A stretch of 64,000 bases of DNA, taken from assembly GCA_964495375.1 (NCBI GenBank), contig CAZBWM010000005.1, positions 1 through 64,000 of the forward strand, written 5' to 3'. The notes beneath the pieces are model-generated. The model was given only the letters and a program-made list of their open reading frames with translations. It was not told where the DNA came from and ran no database searches. Position 1 is the first letter of the stretch; every line of letters starts with the position of its first letter. Source of the DNA: JAIESQ01 sp964495375 (GTDB taxonomy: Bacteria > Planctomycetota > Planctomycetia > Pirellulales > JAEUIK01). The translations under genes were made by a program, and so were the position numbers. Below, piece by piece: positions 27,901-36,676 of the stretch.

Positions 27901-28785
27901 ATGAAAAAACGCGAACGCATCCTCGGCATCATTGTCGGCCTGCTGGTCGTCGGCGTGGTCGGCAATTGGTTTTTCTCGCGCATGCTGCAAGGCCCGCTCG
28001 CCCAACGACAGCAGCGCGTCAAAAAGCTGCAAGGCGATATCGAAAAGCGGCAAGCTCACCTGCGCCGCGCCCGGCAAGCCGGCATCAAGCTCACCGCCTG
28101 GCAACAGCAGTCGTTGCCCTCGAACGTCGAAGTCGCCAGCTCGCTCTATCAAGACTGGCTGCTCGAGCTGCTGGGGCGCGCCGGCTTCAAAAGCCCGCAC
28201 GTCGACCGCGGCGAGCCGCTGGCCCGCAAAGGCGTGTTCCACCGCTTGCCGTTTGCGGTGCGCGGTCGAGCCACGCTCAGCGAGCTGACGCAATTTCTCT
28301 ACGAGTTCTACCGGGCCGACCACCTGCACCAGATCACGCGGATCGGCATCACTCCCTTGCCCAAGAGCGATCTGTTGGACTTGAGTCTTTCGATCGAGGC
28401 GCTCGTGCTCCCCAAGGCCGATCGCGACGATCAGCTCACCACGCGCCGCTCCGAGAAGCTCGCCTCGGAGCGGATTGAAGATTATCAGCCGATCGTGGGC
28501 CGCAACCTGTTCGGCCAGGGAGTTGGCGGCACCGACCCGGCCGAATTCGTGCTGCTGACCGCCGTGACCGACGTCGGCGGACAAACCCAAGCCTGGCTCT
28601 CGCTGCGGGCCACGGGCGAAGTGCTCAAGCTGCGCCCCGGCGAGAGTTTTGAAGTCGGCCAGTTCCGCGGCACCGTGACCGAAATCCGCCCCCCCGACGT
28701 CATCATTCAGGCCGAAGATGAGCGTTGGCTGCTAACCCTGGGGGACAAGCTCAGCCAGGCTACGGCCCTGCCGCCTGATTTTTGA
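27901..28785 (+). CDS. gspM: GspM/PilO-like protein fused to a GspC/PilP-like domain
   Basis: A 294-residue protein from the ATG at 27901 (a GTG at 27883 is also in frame). A membrane anchor lies at residues 7-26 (ILGIIVGLLVVGVVGNWFF), then a coiled coil near 30-70 and a ferredoxin-like PilO/GspM region to about 170. After a short linker comes IVGRNLFGQG (198-207), then WLSLRATGEVLKLRPGESF and GTVTEIRPPDVIIQ, then LLTLGDKL. This is the pattern of the GspC HR / PilP domain, which contacts the secretin. I read it as a GspM-GspC fusion; the second half is inference from pattern. It is the last gene of the cluster. Confidence 0.68.
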   Translation: MKKRERILGIIVGLLVVGVVGNWFFSRMLQGPLAQRQQRVKKLQGDIEKRQAHLRRARQAGIKLTAWQQQSLPSNVEVASSLYQDWLLELLGRAGFKSPHVDRGEPLARKGVFHRLPFAVRGRATLSELTQFLYEFYRADHLHQITRIGITPLPKSDLLDLSLSIEALVLPKADRDDQLTTRRSEKLASERIEDYQPIVGRNLFGQGVGGTDPAEFVLLTAVTDVGGQTQAWLSLRATGEVLKLRPGESFEVGQFRGTVTEIRPPDVIIQAEDERWLLTLGDKLSQATALPPDF

Positions 28786-28811
28786 AGCGACGGCTCAATC
28801 GCCTGCCACGT

Positions 28812-28892
28812 CCGATCGGTGTTTGGAACCGATTCAAGGCCCAGATCGCCAATTCCGTGTCCGCACCAGAATCGGTTCCTGACACCGTTCGG
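28812..28892. repeat. Inverted-repeat element family C, copy 1
   Basis: Arms at 28812-28835 and 28869-28892 pair in about 21 of 24 positions (right arm begins GAATCGGTTCCTGACACCG). A second copy with perfect 24-bp arms is at 47303-47383. The spacer sequences differ. It sits just after the secretion operon and could also act as a transcript-end hairpin. Confidence 0.75.
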
Positions 28893-29016
28893 GCTCTCCG
28901 TTTGGCCTTTACCCATTTGCGTCCTGTCAGTTTCTGACGGTAACGGATAGGCTGTCCCTTGTTGGGGCCGCGTCATCGGTTTGCCCTGTTTCACCGCGCA
29001 TCGCGTCGCATTCGCC

Positions 29017-29628
29017 ATGTGGATTCTGCTCGTCATCGGTTCGGTTCCGGTCATTGCCGTCTCGGCCCGCTGGGTGCTGGCGCCGATGCTCCGTTCCGTC
29101 GAGCGACAGAGCGTCGATCGCCAGTACTCGGTGCTCGACCTGGCCTACTTTTTCCTGATGTTCTCGGCCGCGTCGATGGTCCTGCGGAATTTCTTCCTCG
29201 GTTCCGAAGGTTGGGAAGCCATCGTGGCGATGATGCTCGTGCTGCCGTTCGTGGCGGCCATCTGGTGGTTGGCCTTGAGCTGCTTGAACGGTCGCGGGGT
29301 GCGCGGCGCCCTGCGGCGCGCGGTGTTCTCCATCCTGGCCGTCCCCGTGGCGTTCATCGGCCCGATCGTGGTGATCGGCGCCACGGTCGCGCTGCTGCTG
29401 CGGCCTTTTATGCGTCCGCGCGGCGCCTTCTCGAATCGTCTGTTGGGAGACACAACCGGCCAGTGGCTCGCGCTCGGCGTGCTGCTGGGCGCGCTCGCGT
29501 TGTTGGCGCTCTCACGCCTCACCAGCGTCTGGGTTGCCCGCGCCGCCATCGAACAACACGGCGAACCATTCGACACGGCAAGCCCGCCGGCCGCACCGCT
29601 CCTGGCCGATGACGCGGTCCAAGCGTGA
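29017..29628 (+). CDS. Hypothetical polytopic membrane protein
   Basis: A 203-residue protein with about five hydrophobic segments (ILLVIGSVPVIAVSARWVL, LAYFFLMFSAASMVL, IVAMMLVLPFVAAIWWLAL, ILAVPVAFIGPIVVIGATVA, LALGVLLGALALLAL). The ATG at 29017 is preferred; a TTG at 28981 in the same frame would add 12 residues. No known family was recognised. It follows the secretion operon after a repeat and is convergent with the radical SAM gene, 42 bp away. A role in secretion is possible from position only. Confidence 0.65.
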   Translation: MWILLVIGSVPVIAVSARWVLAPMLRSVERQSVDRQYSVLDLAYFFLMFSAASMVLRNFFLGSEGWEAIVAMMLVLPFVAAIWWLALSCLNGRGVRGALRRAVFSILAVPVAFIGPIVVIGATVALLLRPFMRPRGAFSNRLLGDTTGQWLALGVLLGALALLALSRLTSVWVARAAIEQHGEPFDTASPPAAPLLADDAVQA

Positions 29629-29670
29629 ACCGCCGGCGAGCGAGTCGCGGTGTCTGACTCAAAAGAGTCT

Positions 29671-30801
29671 TCAAAACAGCCGCAACTGCCCGCCCGTCAC
29701 CGGTGGTCTGAACTGCGTCTCATCGAGCGGCATCCAACCTCGGCCGAACCCCAGCTTGTGCGCGAAGACCTTAAAGGTCGCCGCGATCTGCTCGGCGTAC
29801 ACCCCCTGGCCGCGGTGCCGGCGCCCGAACTGCGAATCGCTCAGCTTCCCCCCGCGCGTATCGCGAATCCGCGCTTCGACGCGCGCTCGCTTATCAGGCA
29901 CGTGCCGCTCGAGCCAGTCGCGAAAAATCGGCTCCACGGCCAGCGGCAATCGCAGCAATACATAAGATGCGCTCGTCGCGCCCGCCTCGCGCGCGGCCGC
30001 CAGAATCGCGGGGATCTCCTCGTCGTTCAAGCCCGGGATGACCGGCGCCACCAGTACGCAGACACCAATGCCTGCCGCCGACAGCTCGCGGATCGCCGCC
30101 AGCCGCTTCGCCGGCGGGCTGGTACGCGGTTCCAATTCGCGCGCCAGCGCGGCGTCGAGCGTGGTCACGCTGATGTTGACGCTGGCGACGTTCCTCGCGG
30201 CCAAGGGCGCCAGCAGGTCGATGTCGCGCGCGACCAGCGCGTTTTTGGTCACGATCGTTACCGCCTGCGAAGTCTCGGCGCACACTTTCAGGCAACCGCG
30301 CGTCAGCCGATATTCGCGCTCGGCCGGCTGGTAGCAATCGGTCACGCCCGAGAAGGCGATCAACTCGCCGCGCCAATTGGGGCGCGCCAGAGCCGCGCGC
30401 AGCAGTGCTGGCGCGCGGTGCTTGACCATGATCCGCGTCTCGAAATCGAGCCCCGCGTCGAAGCCCAGGTACTCGTGCGTCGGCCGCGCGTAGCAGTAAG
30501 CGCAGCCATGCTCGCAGCCACGGTACGGGTTCACGCTCCAGCGAAACCCGACGTCGGGGCTGTCGTTCGAAGCCAGGATCGCTTGCGAATCGTCGGCAAA
30601 GAACTGCGTCTTCAGCCGCGGGCGCTGGGGCGTGAGCGCGTCCGCCGGCGCCGGCGGATTGACTACCAACGCATCGCTGGTGGTCTGATCGCCCGCGTCC
30701 GTCTCGTCCTCTTCGGCAGGCTCCAACCGCACCCGCTCAAAGCGGTTCGCTGGTCGCAGCGCCGCTCCCCGGCCGACGAACTTGTCAGGGCTTTTGGCCA
30801 T
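29671..30801 (-). CDS. PA0069-type radical SAM protein
   Basis: A 376-residue protein. The radical SAM cluster motif CEHGCAYCYAR is followed by YLGFDAGLDFETRIMVK, GVTDCYQPAE, TRGCLKVC and ISVTTLDAALARELEPRT, which match the PA0069 / spore-photoproduct-lyase-like branch. The start ATG at 30799-30801 gives MAKSPDKFVGRGAALRPANR, the usual family N-terminus; the open frame continues upstream to 31113 but overlaps the promoter of the divergent gene. It would bind a 4Fe-4S cluster and cleave S-adenosylmethionine; substrate unknown. It is probably cytoplasmic, and convergent with the membrane protein at 29017. Confidence 0.88.
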   Translation of the reverse strand: MAKSPDKFVGRGAALRPANRFERVRLEPAEEDETDAGDQTTSDALVVNPPAPADALTPQRPRLKTQFFADDSQAILASNDSPDVGFRWSVNPYRGCEHGCAYCYARPTHEYLGFDAGLDFETRIMVKHRAPALLRAALARPNWRGELIAFSGVTDCYQPAEREYRLTRGCLKVCAETSQAVTIVTKNALVARDIDLLAPLAARNVASVNISVTTLDAALARELEPRTSPPAKRLAAIRELSAAGIGVCVLVAPVIPGLNDEEIPAILAAAREAGATSASYVLLRLPLAVEPIFRDWLERHVPDKRARVEARIRDTRGGKLSDSQFGRRHRGQGVYAEQIAATFKVFAHKLGFGRGWMPLDETQFRPPVTGGQLRLF

Positions 30802-31027
30802 TCTTGCAGCCGCCGAAAAACTTGAACCGATCTGCAGGCCCCGACCGAACCCGCCCCTCACGACACGATCCCTACAGTTTAGCAATCCGCAGGCCGCCAT
30901 TTGGCCCGGTTTACGTCGTTTTGTTGACCGCCACGCTGGGGGCGGGTAGGGTTCCAGTGGCGTTTCTCCCCGCCGGCCAAGGGCCTTTTGTCCCCGCGGC
31001 CGGTTCCCGCCTCGGCCATGTTTCGAG

Positions 31028-32707
31028 ATGGCTTTGATGACCCTCCCCTCCCTGGTTCGTCGCGTCGTGTGTGTTGCTGCCCTCTTACTCGGTGCGGCCA
31101 GCGCCGGGGCCAAGGATTACTTCCTCACGATCGGCGGCGGCAACTCGCCCCCGGGCAACCAGGTGTCGCTCGAGAAGAACGTCCTCTACTTTCAGCGCGT
31201 GCTAATCGAATTGGGCATGGTGATCGAGCGCCACGACATTCTTTTTAGCGACGGCGACGACCCCGGCCGCGACCTGCAGTTCGACGACCCCGCGTACGCC
31301 CCGCCCGAGGCCAACCTCTGGCTCGCCCGGCTGTTCAATCAAGAGGACGGCCTGCGCGATCAGTTCCGCTCGCACCAGGTGCCTGGCGTGCGCGGCCCGG
31401 CCACGCGCGCCAGCATCGAGCGTTGGTTCGACGAAATCGGCTCGCAGTTGATCGGCGACGATCGTTTGTTTGTCTACTTCACAGGGCACGGCGGCAAGGG
31501 AGACGAAGTCAATCACAACATCATCCATCTCTGGAATAAGGAGAAGATGACCGTCGAGGAACTTGTCACGCAACTCGACAAACTGCCGACGAGCCTGCCC
31601 GTCGTGCTCGTGATGGTGCAGTGCTACTCGGGCGGATTCGCGAACACGATTTTCCAGCACGCCAAGAACAAAGACGGCGTGACGCCGGCCGATCGCTGCG
31701 GGTTCTTCGCCACGGTGCCCGACCGCGTGGCCGCCGGCTGCACCGCCGACATCGACGAAGAGCACTACCAGGAGTACAGCAGCTTCTTCTGGGCGGCGCT
31801 GGCAGGGCAGGGGCGCACGGGCAAACCGGTGCCGCGCCCCGACTTCGACGGCGACGGACGCACCTCGCTGGCCGAAGCCCATGCCTACTCACTGCTGGAG
31901 TCCGACACGATCGACATTTCGATCAAGACCTCCGACGCCTTGCTACGCGCGTTCAGCAAAACAAAAGTCGACAAGAACGATCAACTGATCACGGCCGACA
32001 CTTCCTACGAAAAGCTGCTCGCCTTGGCTGGGCCGTGCGAGCGGGCCGTGCTTGAAGGATTGTCTGAAAAACTCGCGCTCACAGGGGACGAACGCACCAA
32101 GGCCGCGCGCGACCTCGCGGAAGAAGTTAAAAAGCAAAAGGGAGAAGTCGAGCGCCGCAAGAGCGAGCGCAACAAGCAGTTTCGCGCGGTCGCCGGCGAG
32201 ATCGTCAGCCTGCTCAAGCAGCGCTGGCCCGAACTTGAAAACCGCTGGCATGCCAAGGTGCAGGAAGTGCTCGCCGGCGATCCCGGCGCGCTCCTGGCCG
32301 CGATTCAGTCGCATCCCAAATGGAGCGATTGCCAGCGTCTGCACGATGAAGTCGCACAGTTATCCAGCGAGGTTCTCGATCTGGAGCGCAAATGGGTCAA
32401 GACGCAGCGCTTTGTCTACGTCGCCGAAAGCGTCGCGCTGGCCGCCAACCTGGCGGGCCTGGCCGATCCCACAGTCGTCGCGCGCTTCGAGGCGTTGACC
32501 AAGGCCGAAGCGCGCTCGATTCTGCCCCCGGTCGTGGCCATCGAAGGGGAAAAACCCGCTGGCGCCCTACCGCCTGCCGGCAGCGCCCTCCCGGCCGAAG
32601 ACGCCGCGCCGGCGGAAAACGTCGCGCCGGCCGAAGAAGCCACGCCGGCAGAAAGCCCTGCGAGCGAAGCGAGCGAAAGCGACGATCCGAACGAAACGGG
32701 TTGCTAA
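31028..32707 (+). CDS. Secreted caspase-like (C13/C14 clan CD) protein
   Basis: A 559-residue protein with a signal peptide (LVRRVVCVAALLLGAASAGA). The N-terminal 280 residues form a caspase-like domain: the His box is LFVYFTGHGGKGDE (His near 154) and the Cys box is VVLVMVQCYSGGF (Cys near 198), so both catalytic residues are present. An Asp-rich loop (DFDGDGRTSLAEAHAYSLLE) resembles an EF-hand. Residues about 355-470 are helical and charged, probably coiled coil, and the last 50 are Ala/Pro/Glu-rich repeats (PAEDAAPAENVAPAEEATPA). The substrate is unknown. An alternative start is the ATG at 31037. Confidence 0.82.
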   Translation: MALMTLPSLVRRVVCVAALLLGAASAGAKDYFLTIGGGNSPPGNQVSLEKNVLYFQRVLIELGMVIERHDILFSDGDDPGRDLQFDDPAYAPPEANLWLARLFNQEDGLRDQFRSHQVPGVRGPATRASIERWFDEIGSQLIGDDRLFVYFTGHGGKGDEVNHNIIHLWNKEKMTVEELVTQLDKLPTSLPVVLVMVQCYSGGFANTIFQHAKNKDGVTPADRCGFFATVPDRVAAGCTADIDEEHYQEYSSFFWAALAGQGRTGKPVPRPDFDGDGRTSLAEAHAYSLLESDTIDISIKTSDALLRAFSKTKVDKNDQLITADTSYEKLLALAGPCERAVLEGLSEKLALTGDERTKAARDLAEEVKKQKGEVERRKSERNKQFRAVAGEIVSLLKQRWPELENRWHAKVQEVLAGDPGALLAAIQSHPKWSDCQRLHDEVAQLSSEVLDLERKWVKTQRFVYVAESVALAANLAGLADPTVVARFEALTKAEARSILPPVVAIEGEKPAGALPPAGSALPAEDAAPAENVAPAEEATPAESPASEASESDDPNETGC

Positions 32708-32944
32708 CCGCCCAGGCCTGCCGCTATTTCTCCTCGCGCGAACGACCCAGCACGGCCCGCATTGCGGGTCTCTGTAGCGCGCTATTGCGTGTTGGCGCGC
32801 TATTGCGTGATCGTTCTGCCCCGCGATCACGCCAGCCACTTGCACTCGGCGACGTCCAACTTGCGCGGCGCAGCTTTGCACTCGCTAGCACTCTGTTTGT
32901 CAAGTGGTAGTTTTTTCCTCACGCACATTCGTGCGAAACTCTCT

Positions 32945-32972
32945 TTGTGCGACGCTGGTTCGTTTTTATAAT
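32945..32972 (+). promoter_or_regulatory. Sigma-70-like promoter upstream of the DUF2617 gene
   Basis: TTGTGC at 32945-32950 and a perfect TATAAT at 32967-32972, spaced by 16 bases, lie in a locally AT-rich stretch. The start codon of the next gene is about 118 bases downstream. The 383-bp gap around it (32708-33090) otherwise holds only short repeats, including GCGCGCTATTGCGTG-like duplications near 32777-32808. Confidence 0.5.
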
Positions 32973-33090
32973 GAGACTGTCGCGTCGCGGGCGGGCTCGA
33001 CCAACCCGCCGCGTGCTGAGCCCTATTCAGCCGCTCGATCCAGCCAGTTCCGAACACGACCAGCTCTCCGACCCCAGGGGATAAGCCACC

Positions 33091-33630
33091 GTGCTGACCG
33101 CTCGACCGAAAGTCAACGAGCTCCTCTTTCAACTCTATGGACGAGCCCTGCACCCCGAGCTGTTTCAGGTGTACGAATCTCGCACCGTGCGTCGCGGCGA
33201 GTACGAAGCCAAAATCGACATCACCTCGGCCGGCCACGTCGTCACCTGGCGCTATCACGGGCTGACCCTGACCGAAGTGGCGGCCGCCGCCACGCAGCCC
33301 TTGCCGCAGAAGCGGCGACTGCTGTCGGCCAAACTGCGCGGGCTGCGCAACGAACGCATCGCGTGCCGGGGCGGGGCCGTCTACCAGGTGAGCTTTCAGC
33401 TCGAACCGGTCGATCCCGAAGTCTTCTGGACGTTCCAGCAAGAGCTCTCGCTCGATGGCCGCCGGCAAGGCATGCTGCACACGTTTGCCTCGAGCGGCCG
33501 GCTGGCCGCGGGTGCCCTCTCCTACGTGAACGTCGAAACCCGCTCACGCTGCCTGCTGGTTCAGGCCTTCCACACCTTCCCTGACGATTACGCCATCGTC
33601 AAAAGCCAGTCGCTGTTCGAAGTGCCGTAG
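33091..33630 (+). CDS. DUF2617 family protein
   Basis: A 179-residue protein matching the DUF2617 pattern along its length: LLFQLYGRALHPELFQVYES, YEAKIDITSAGHVVTWRYHG, LPQKRRLLSAKLRGLR, VSFQLEPVDPEVFWTFQQEL, LSYVNVETRSRCLLVQAFHT and KSQSLFE at the end. The family is known mainly from planctomycetes and has no assigned function. No signal peptide or membrane segment is seen. Its last codons (Val-Pro-stop) form the first unit of a 16-bp tandem repeat that runs on for about 95 bp. Confidence 0.88.
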   Translation: MLTARPKVNELLFQLYGRALHPELFQVYESRTVRRGEYEAKIDITSAGHVVTWRYHGLTLTEVAAAATQPLPQKRRLLSAKLRGLRNERIACRGGAVYQVSFQLEPVDPEVFWTFQQELSLDGRRQGMLHTFASSGRLAAGALSYVNVETRSRCLLVQAFHTFPDDYAIVKSQSLFEVP

Positions 33631-33725
33631 AGTTTCAGTGCCGTAGAGTTTCAGTGCCGTAGAGTTTCAGTGCCGTAGAGTTTCAGCGCCGTAGAGGCTC
33701 AGCGCCGTAGAGTTGCAGTGCCGTA
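33622..33725. repeat. 16-bp tandem repeat containing the DUF2617 stop codon
   Basis: Six full units of GTGCCGTAGAGTTTCA and one partial unit (33718-33725). Units 1-4 are identical; units 5 and 6 differ at two or three positions. The first unit begins inside the gene, so each unit repeats the gene's GTG-CCG-TAG ending. There are no spacers, so it is not a CRISPR array. Confidence 0.9.
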
Positions 33726-33780
33726 TGAAACTCGCGCCCTAGCAAAGCGGTTCGCGCGCTGCAGGCCCGTGCCCGCCCAC

Positions 33781-34590
33781 TCACGGCAACTGCACGCAGA
33801 ACTCCGACAGTGCCGTGTTCACCGCCGCGGGGTTCTCTAGCGGCGCCATGTGCCCCGCATCTGGCACCTCGACGAACCGCGCCCCGCCAATCGCATCGGC
33901 GATCTTTCGCATTTCGGCTGGCGGTGAAATCGCATCGTGCTGGCCCACCAACACCAGCGTCGGCACGTTGATCGTCGCCAGCCAGGGCGTGGCGTCCGGT
34001 CGCTCGGCCATCCCGAGTAGCGCCGCGGCAATCCCCTCGGGCGAGGTCCGGCGGATCACCTGCTCAGTTGCTTCCACAATGTGTGGCTGCCGCGCGGCGC
34101 TCTCCTTAGCGAACAGCTTGGGCAACATCGCCTCGGCCACGACACCGGCCCCCTCCGCCAGCACCTTCGCGGCCAACTGCTGACGACCGCGGGCCGCCTC
34201 GGGCGTATCGGGCGCGCTGCGCGTATCGCACAACACCAATGCCCTCACGCGCTGCCGATGCCGCTCCCAAAACCGCCAGGCGACGTAGCCCCCCATCGAT
34301 AGCCCACAAAAGATGACCGGCTCGCGAAGGTTCAGCGCGTCGAGCAGCGCGGCCAGATCGTCGGCCATCTGCTGCATGCCGACCGTGCCGGCGCTCACCG
34401 CGCTCAAACCAAAGCCGCGCAGATCGGGCACAATTAACCGGTGGCGCGCCGCCAAAGGGCTGGTCCCGCTGTACTGGCCCTGCCACATCGAGTGGTCGAG
34501 CGGAAAGCCGTGCACCAGCAGAATTGGCGGGCCTGTCCCCTGATCGTGCACTGCCAACTCGCTGTCGCCGACCTTCGTCTTATGCAGCAT
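33781..34590 (-). CDS. Alpha/beta hydrolase
   Basis: A 269-residue alpha/beta hydrolase with the full set of motifs: oxyanion region LLVHGFPLDHSMW (25-37), DLRGFG (56-61), nucleophile elbow GLSMGG with Ser98, acid Asp219 in VGQHD and base His247 in DAGHM. It resembles small esterases and lactonases of the 3-oxoadipate enol-lactonase type, but the substrate cannot be told. No signal peptide. It begins 12 bp after the HEAT/TPR gene stop, so the two are probably one transcript. Confidence 0.88.
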   Translation of the reverse strand: MLHKTKVGDSELAVHDQGTGPPILLVHGFPLDHSMWQGQYSGTSPLAARHRLIVPDLRGFGLSAVSAGTVGMQQMADDLAALLDALNLREPVIFCGLSMGGYVAWRFWERHRQRVRALVLCDTRSAPDTPEAARGRQQLAAKVLAEGAGVVAEAMLPKLFAKESAARQPHIVEATEQVIRRTSPEGIAAALLGMAERPDATPWLATINVPTLVLVGQHDAISPPAEMRKIADAIGGARFVEVPDAGHMAPLENPAAVNTALSEFCVQLP

Positions 34591-34602
34591 GAAAGGCCAT
34601 CC

Positions 34603-36540
34603 TTACGATTTCGTGCCGGCAGCTTCGGGTTGCTTCTCGGCCAGCGTCTTTTGAAATAGTTCGAGCTGCCGCTTCATCAGGCCGGAGTTCGGCTCGCCTG
34701 CGACCGCTTTGAGCTGCCACTCCACCGCGCGCTCGTAATCCTTGAGCGCGAAGTAGCAGCGGGCCAGCGTGTCCATGAAGCCCGCCGAATCGGGCCGCAG
34801 CTTCAACGATTCGAGCGAACACTTCAGCGCCTCCTGCTGATCGCGATCGGTGTTGCTCAACAGCCAGGCCAACTGATTGTACGGCAGTGGGTCGCCGGGG
34901 TTGTCGGCGATCTGCCGGCGAAACTCGGCTGCGGCCGTGGCGATCCAAGCTTCGTTCTGCTGCCGCTGCTCAGGGTTGAGATTCTGTAACCGATGCAAGG
35001 CGATCAGCACGTCGGCGTCCTGCGGGTCGTGCTTGGCGGCCTCGAGCAAGTGCTCGAGCTGCTTGGCCAGATCGGGCTCGTTGGCCAAGGCGCAGGCCCG
35101 ATAGTAGTTGAAGCGCGTATTAACGTGCTTGCGCAAGAAACCGCGCGGATCGACGGCATCGCCGCCCGCCTGATTGGCCTTGGCCAGGTTGGCCAGCGTC
35201 TCTTCGAGCACGGTGGCCGCGGCGCCGTCGTCCCCTTTATCGTGCAGCAAATCGGCCAACAGCGTGCCCGCGTAAATGGCGTTGATCCCTTCGGGCGGGC
35301 CGAGCTGAATCACGTGGCGAAACTCGCGCTCCGACCATTCGACGGCCCCTTGCCGCTGCAAGTGCTGGGCAATTTCCAGATGCGTGTTCGCATCGGCGGC
35401 ATTGACGCCAAACGCCCGATCGGCCGCCTCCTTCGCCCGCGTCTCGTCCCCTTGCTTGCGGCGCGCGCCGGCCAACGCATAGCCGAGCAACGCCTCTTGA
35501 TTGAAGCGATCGGCCAACCGCGCGGCCAGCCCGTCGATCACGGTCCACGCCTTGCGATCGCTCAAGCGGTCCAGCAGCGTGAGCAGCGAGCCGGTATCTC
35601 CCGGCTCAAGCGCCGCGATGCGCTGCATGACCGCCACCGATTCTTCGGCGCGCTGGAGCTTGTCCAGCAGGTCGGCCTCGACCCACAACAGCGCGATGAC
35701 AATCTCCGGCTGCGTGCGATCCGCCGCATCGGTCAACAATTGTTCTTCGGCCTTGACCAGCTCGGCGAATTTGGCGACCGCCTCCGCCCCCTTGCTGTCG
35801 ATGTCGAGATACGTGCGCAACCAGGCAGCCGCGGGGCGTGGGCTTTTACCCAGCGAGGCGCGGATGATCTCGGCGCGGCGATCCGCGGCCAGCACCCCCG
35901 GCTTCTGCTGCATGACCGCCAGCGCCGCGCGCTTCGAGAGCGTTTGCGATTTCTCGAATCGCACCAGCCGGCAGAGCGCACTTAAGTGCGGCTCGTCGAC
36001 TTGCATCGCCAGCCGGCGAATGCGGTCGAGCCGGCCCGCCGCGTCGAGCGATTCGTATTCTTGCAGCGCTTGTTTGACTTCCGCCGGATCGTCGGGCCGG
36101 GCGAACTCAAAGCGCATCAACCGCACCAGATACCGCGCGCGCGACGCGACCTCGATATCGGCGTCGGTCTCCGCTTCGGTCAGCGCCTCGAAGGCTTCAA
36201 AGCCCAGGCGGGCCAGCTCCTGCTGCGCGGCCTCGCGCACCGCGAACCGCTCGTCACCCAACTGGCGAATCAGCTTGGCGATGTGGTCGTCGTCGCCGGC
36301 CGCGCCATCGGCTTTGCCTGCGCCCTCGGCATCGCCAGTTTCGGACGCCCCCTCGGTCGCCGCAGCTTCCCCCTCAGTAGCCGCTGGTGGCGCAGCGGCT
36401 GCCGCAGGTTTCGCGGGCTGATCGGGCAGTTGCTGTGCCCCGCTGGGCGTGGTCAGCACCACCAACGCCAAGGTCGACGAAACCCTGACCAACCACGGCA
36501 GCCAGCGCGCGAGATGCCGGCGATCATCGATACAATTCAT
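34603..36540 (-). CDS. Exported HEAT/TPR scaffold protein
   Basis: A 645-residue protein. The start at 36538-36540 is chosen because it puts a signal peptide at the front (WLPWLVRVSSTLALVVLTTP, then AQQ); upstream codons in frame lack support. A low-complexity Ala/Glu/Gly linker runs from about 40 to 75. Then comes a HEAT-like block (IRQLGDERFAVREAAQQELA), and from about 280 tetratricopeptide-type repeats (LLGYALAGARRKQGDETRAK, LPYNQLAWLLSNTDRDQQEA, GFMDTLARCYFALKDYERAV). It is likely a periplasmic protein-binding scaffold. It precedes the alpha/beta hydrolase in an apparent two-gene unit. Confidence 0.82.
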   Translation of the reverse strand: MNCIDDRRHLARWLPWLVRVSSTLALVVLTTPSGAQQLPDQPAKPAAAAAPPAATEGEAAATEGASETGDAEGAGKADGAAGDDDHIAKLIRQLGDERFAVREAAQQELARLGFEAFEALTEAETDADIEVASRARYLVRLMRFEFARPDDPAEVKQALQEYESLDAAGRLDRIRRLAMQVDEPHLSALCRLVRFEKSQTLSKRAALAVMQQKPGVLAADRRAEIIRASLGKSPRPAAAWLRTYLDIDSKGAEAVAKFAELVKAEEQLLTDAADRTQPEIVIALLWVEADLLDKLQRAEESVAVMQRIAALEPGDTGSLLTLLDRLSDRKAWTVIDGLAARLADRFNQEALLGYALAGARRKQGDETRAKEAADRAFGVNAADANTHLEIAQHLQRQGAVEWSEREFRHVIQLGPPEGINAIYAGTLLADLLHDKGDDGAAATVLEETLANLAKANQAGGDAVDPRGFLRKHVNTRFNYYRACALANEPDLAKQLEHLLEAAKHDPQDADVLIALHRLQNLNPEQRQQNEAWIATAAAEFRRQIADNPGDPLPYNQLAWLLSNTDRDQQEALKCSLESLKLRPDSAGFMDTLARCYFALKDYERAVEWQLKAVAGEPNSGLMKRQLELFQKTLAEKQPEAAGTKS

Positions 36541-36676
36541 GGATCGGCCCGATCTGTGTAGTCGATCTGTGTCGTCGATCTGTGCAGTTTTGCCCGGTTC
36601 CAAGATACTGCCCTGTAGGCAGATTGGGCAAGAACGGACGGCCCCCAGGAGCACAACTGCCGGGCCCTCCCGGTTG

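Noticed and set aside
29650..30825. 391-codon plus-strand frame opposite the radical SAM gene
   Set aside because: The minus-strand gene has CEHGCAYC and other family motifs; the plus frame is an Arg-rich shadow.
32805..32832. GCGTGATCG / CGATCACGC inverted repeat resembling the peptide-gene palindrome
   Set aside because: The half-sites are in the opposite order and 10 bases apart, and there is no peptide gene nearby; a chance likeness is more probable.
33622..33725. Tandem units that could suggest a CRISPR array
   Set aside because: Units are 16 bp and contiguous with no spacers.
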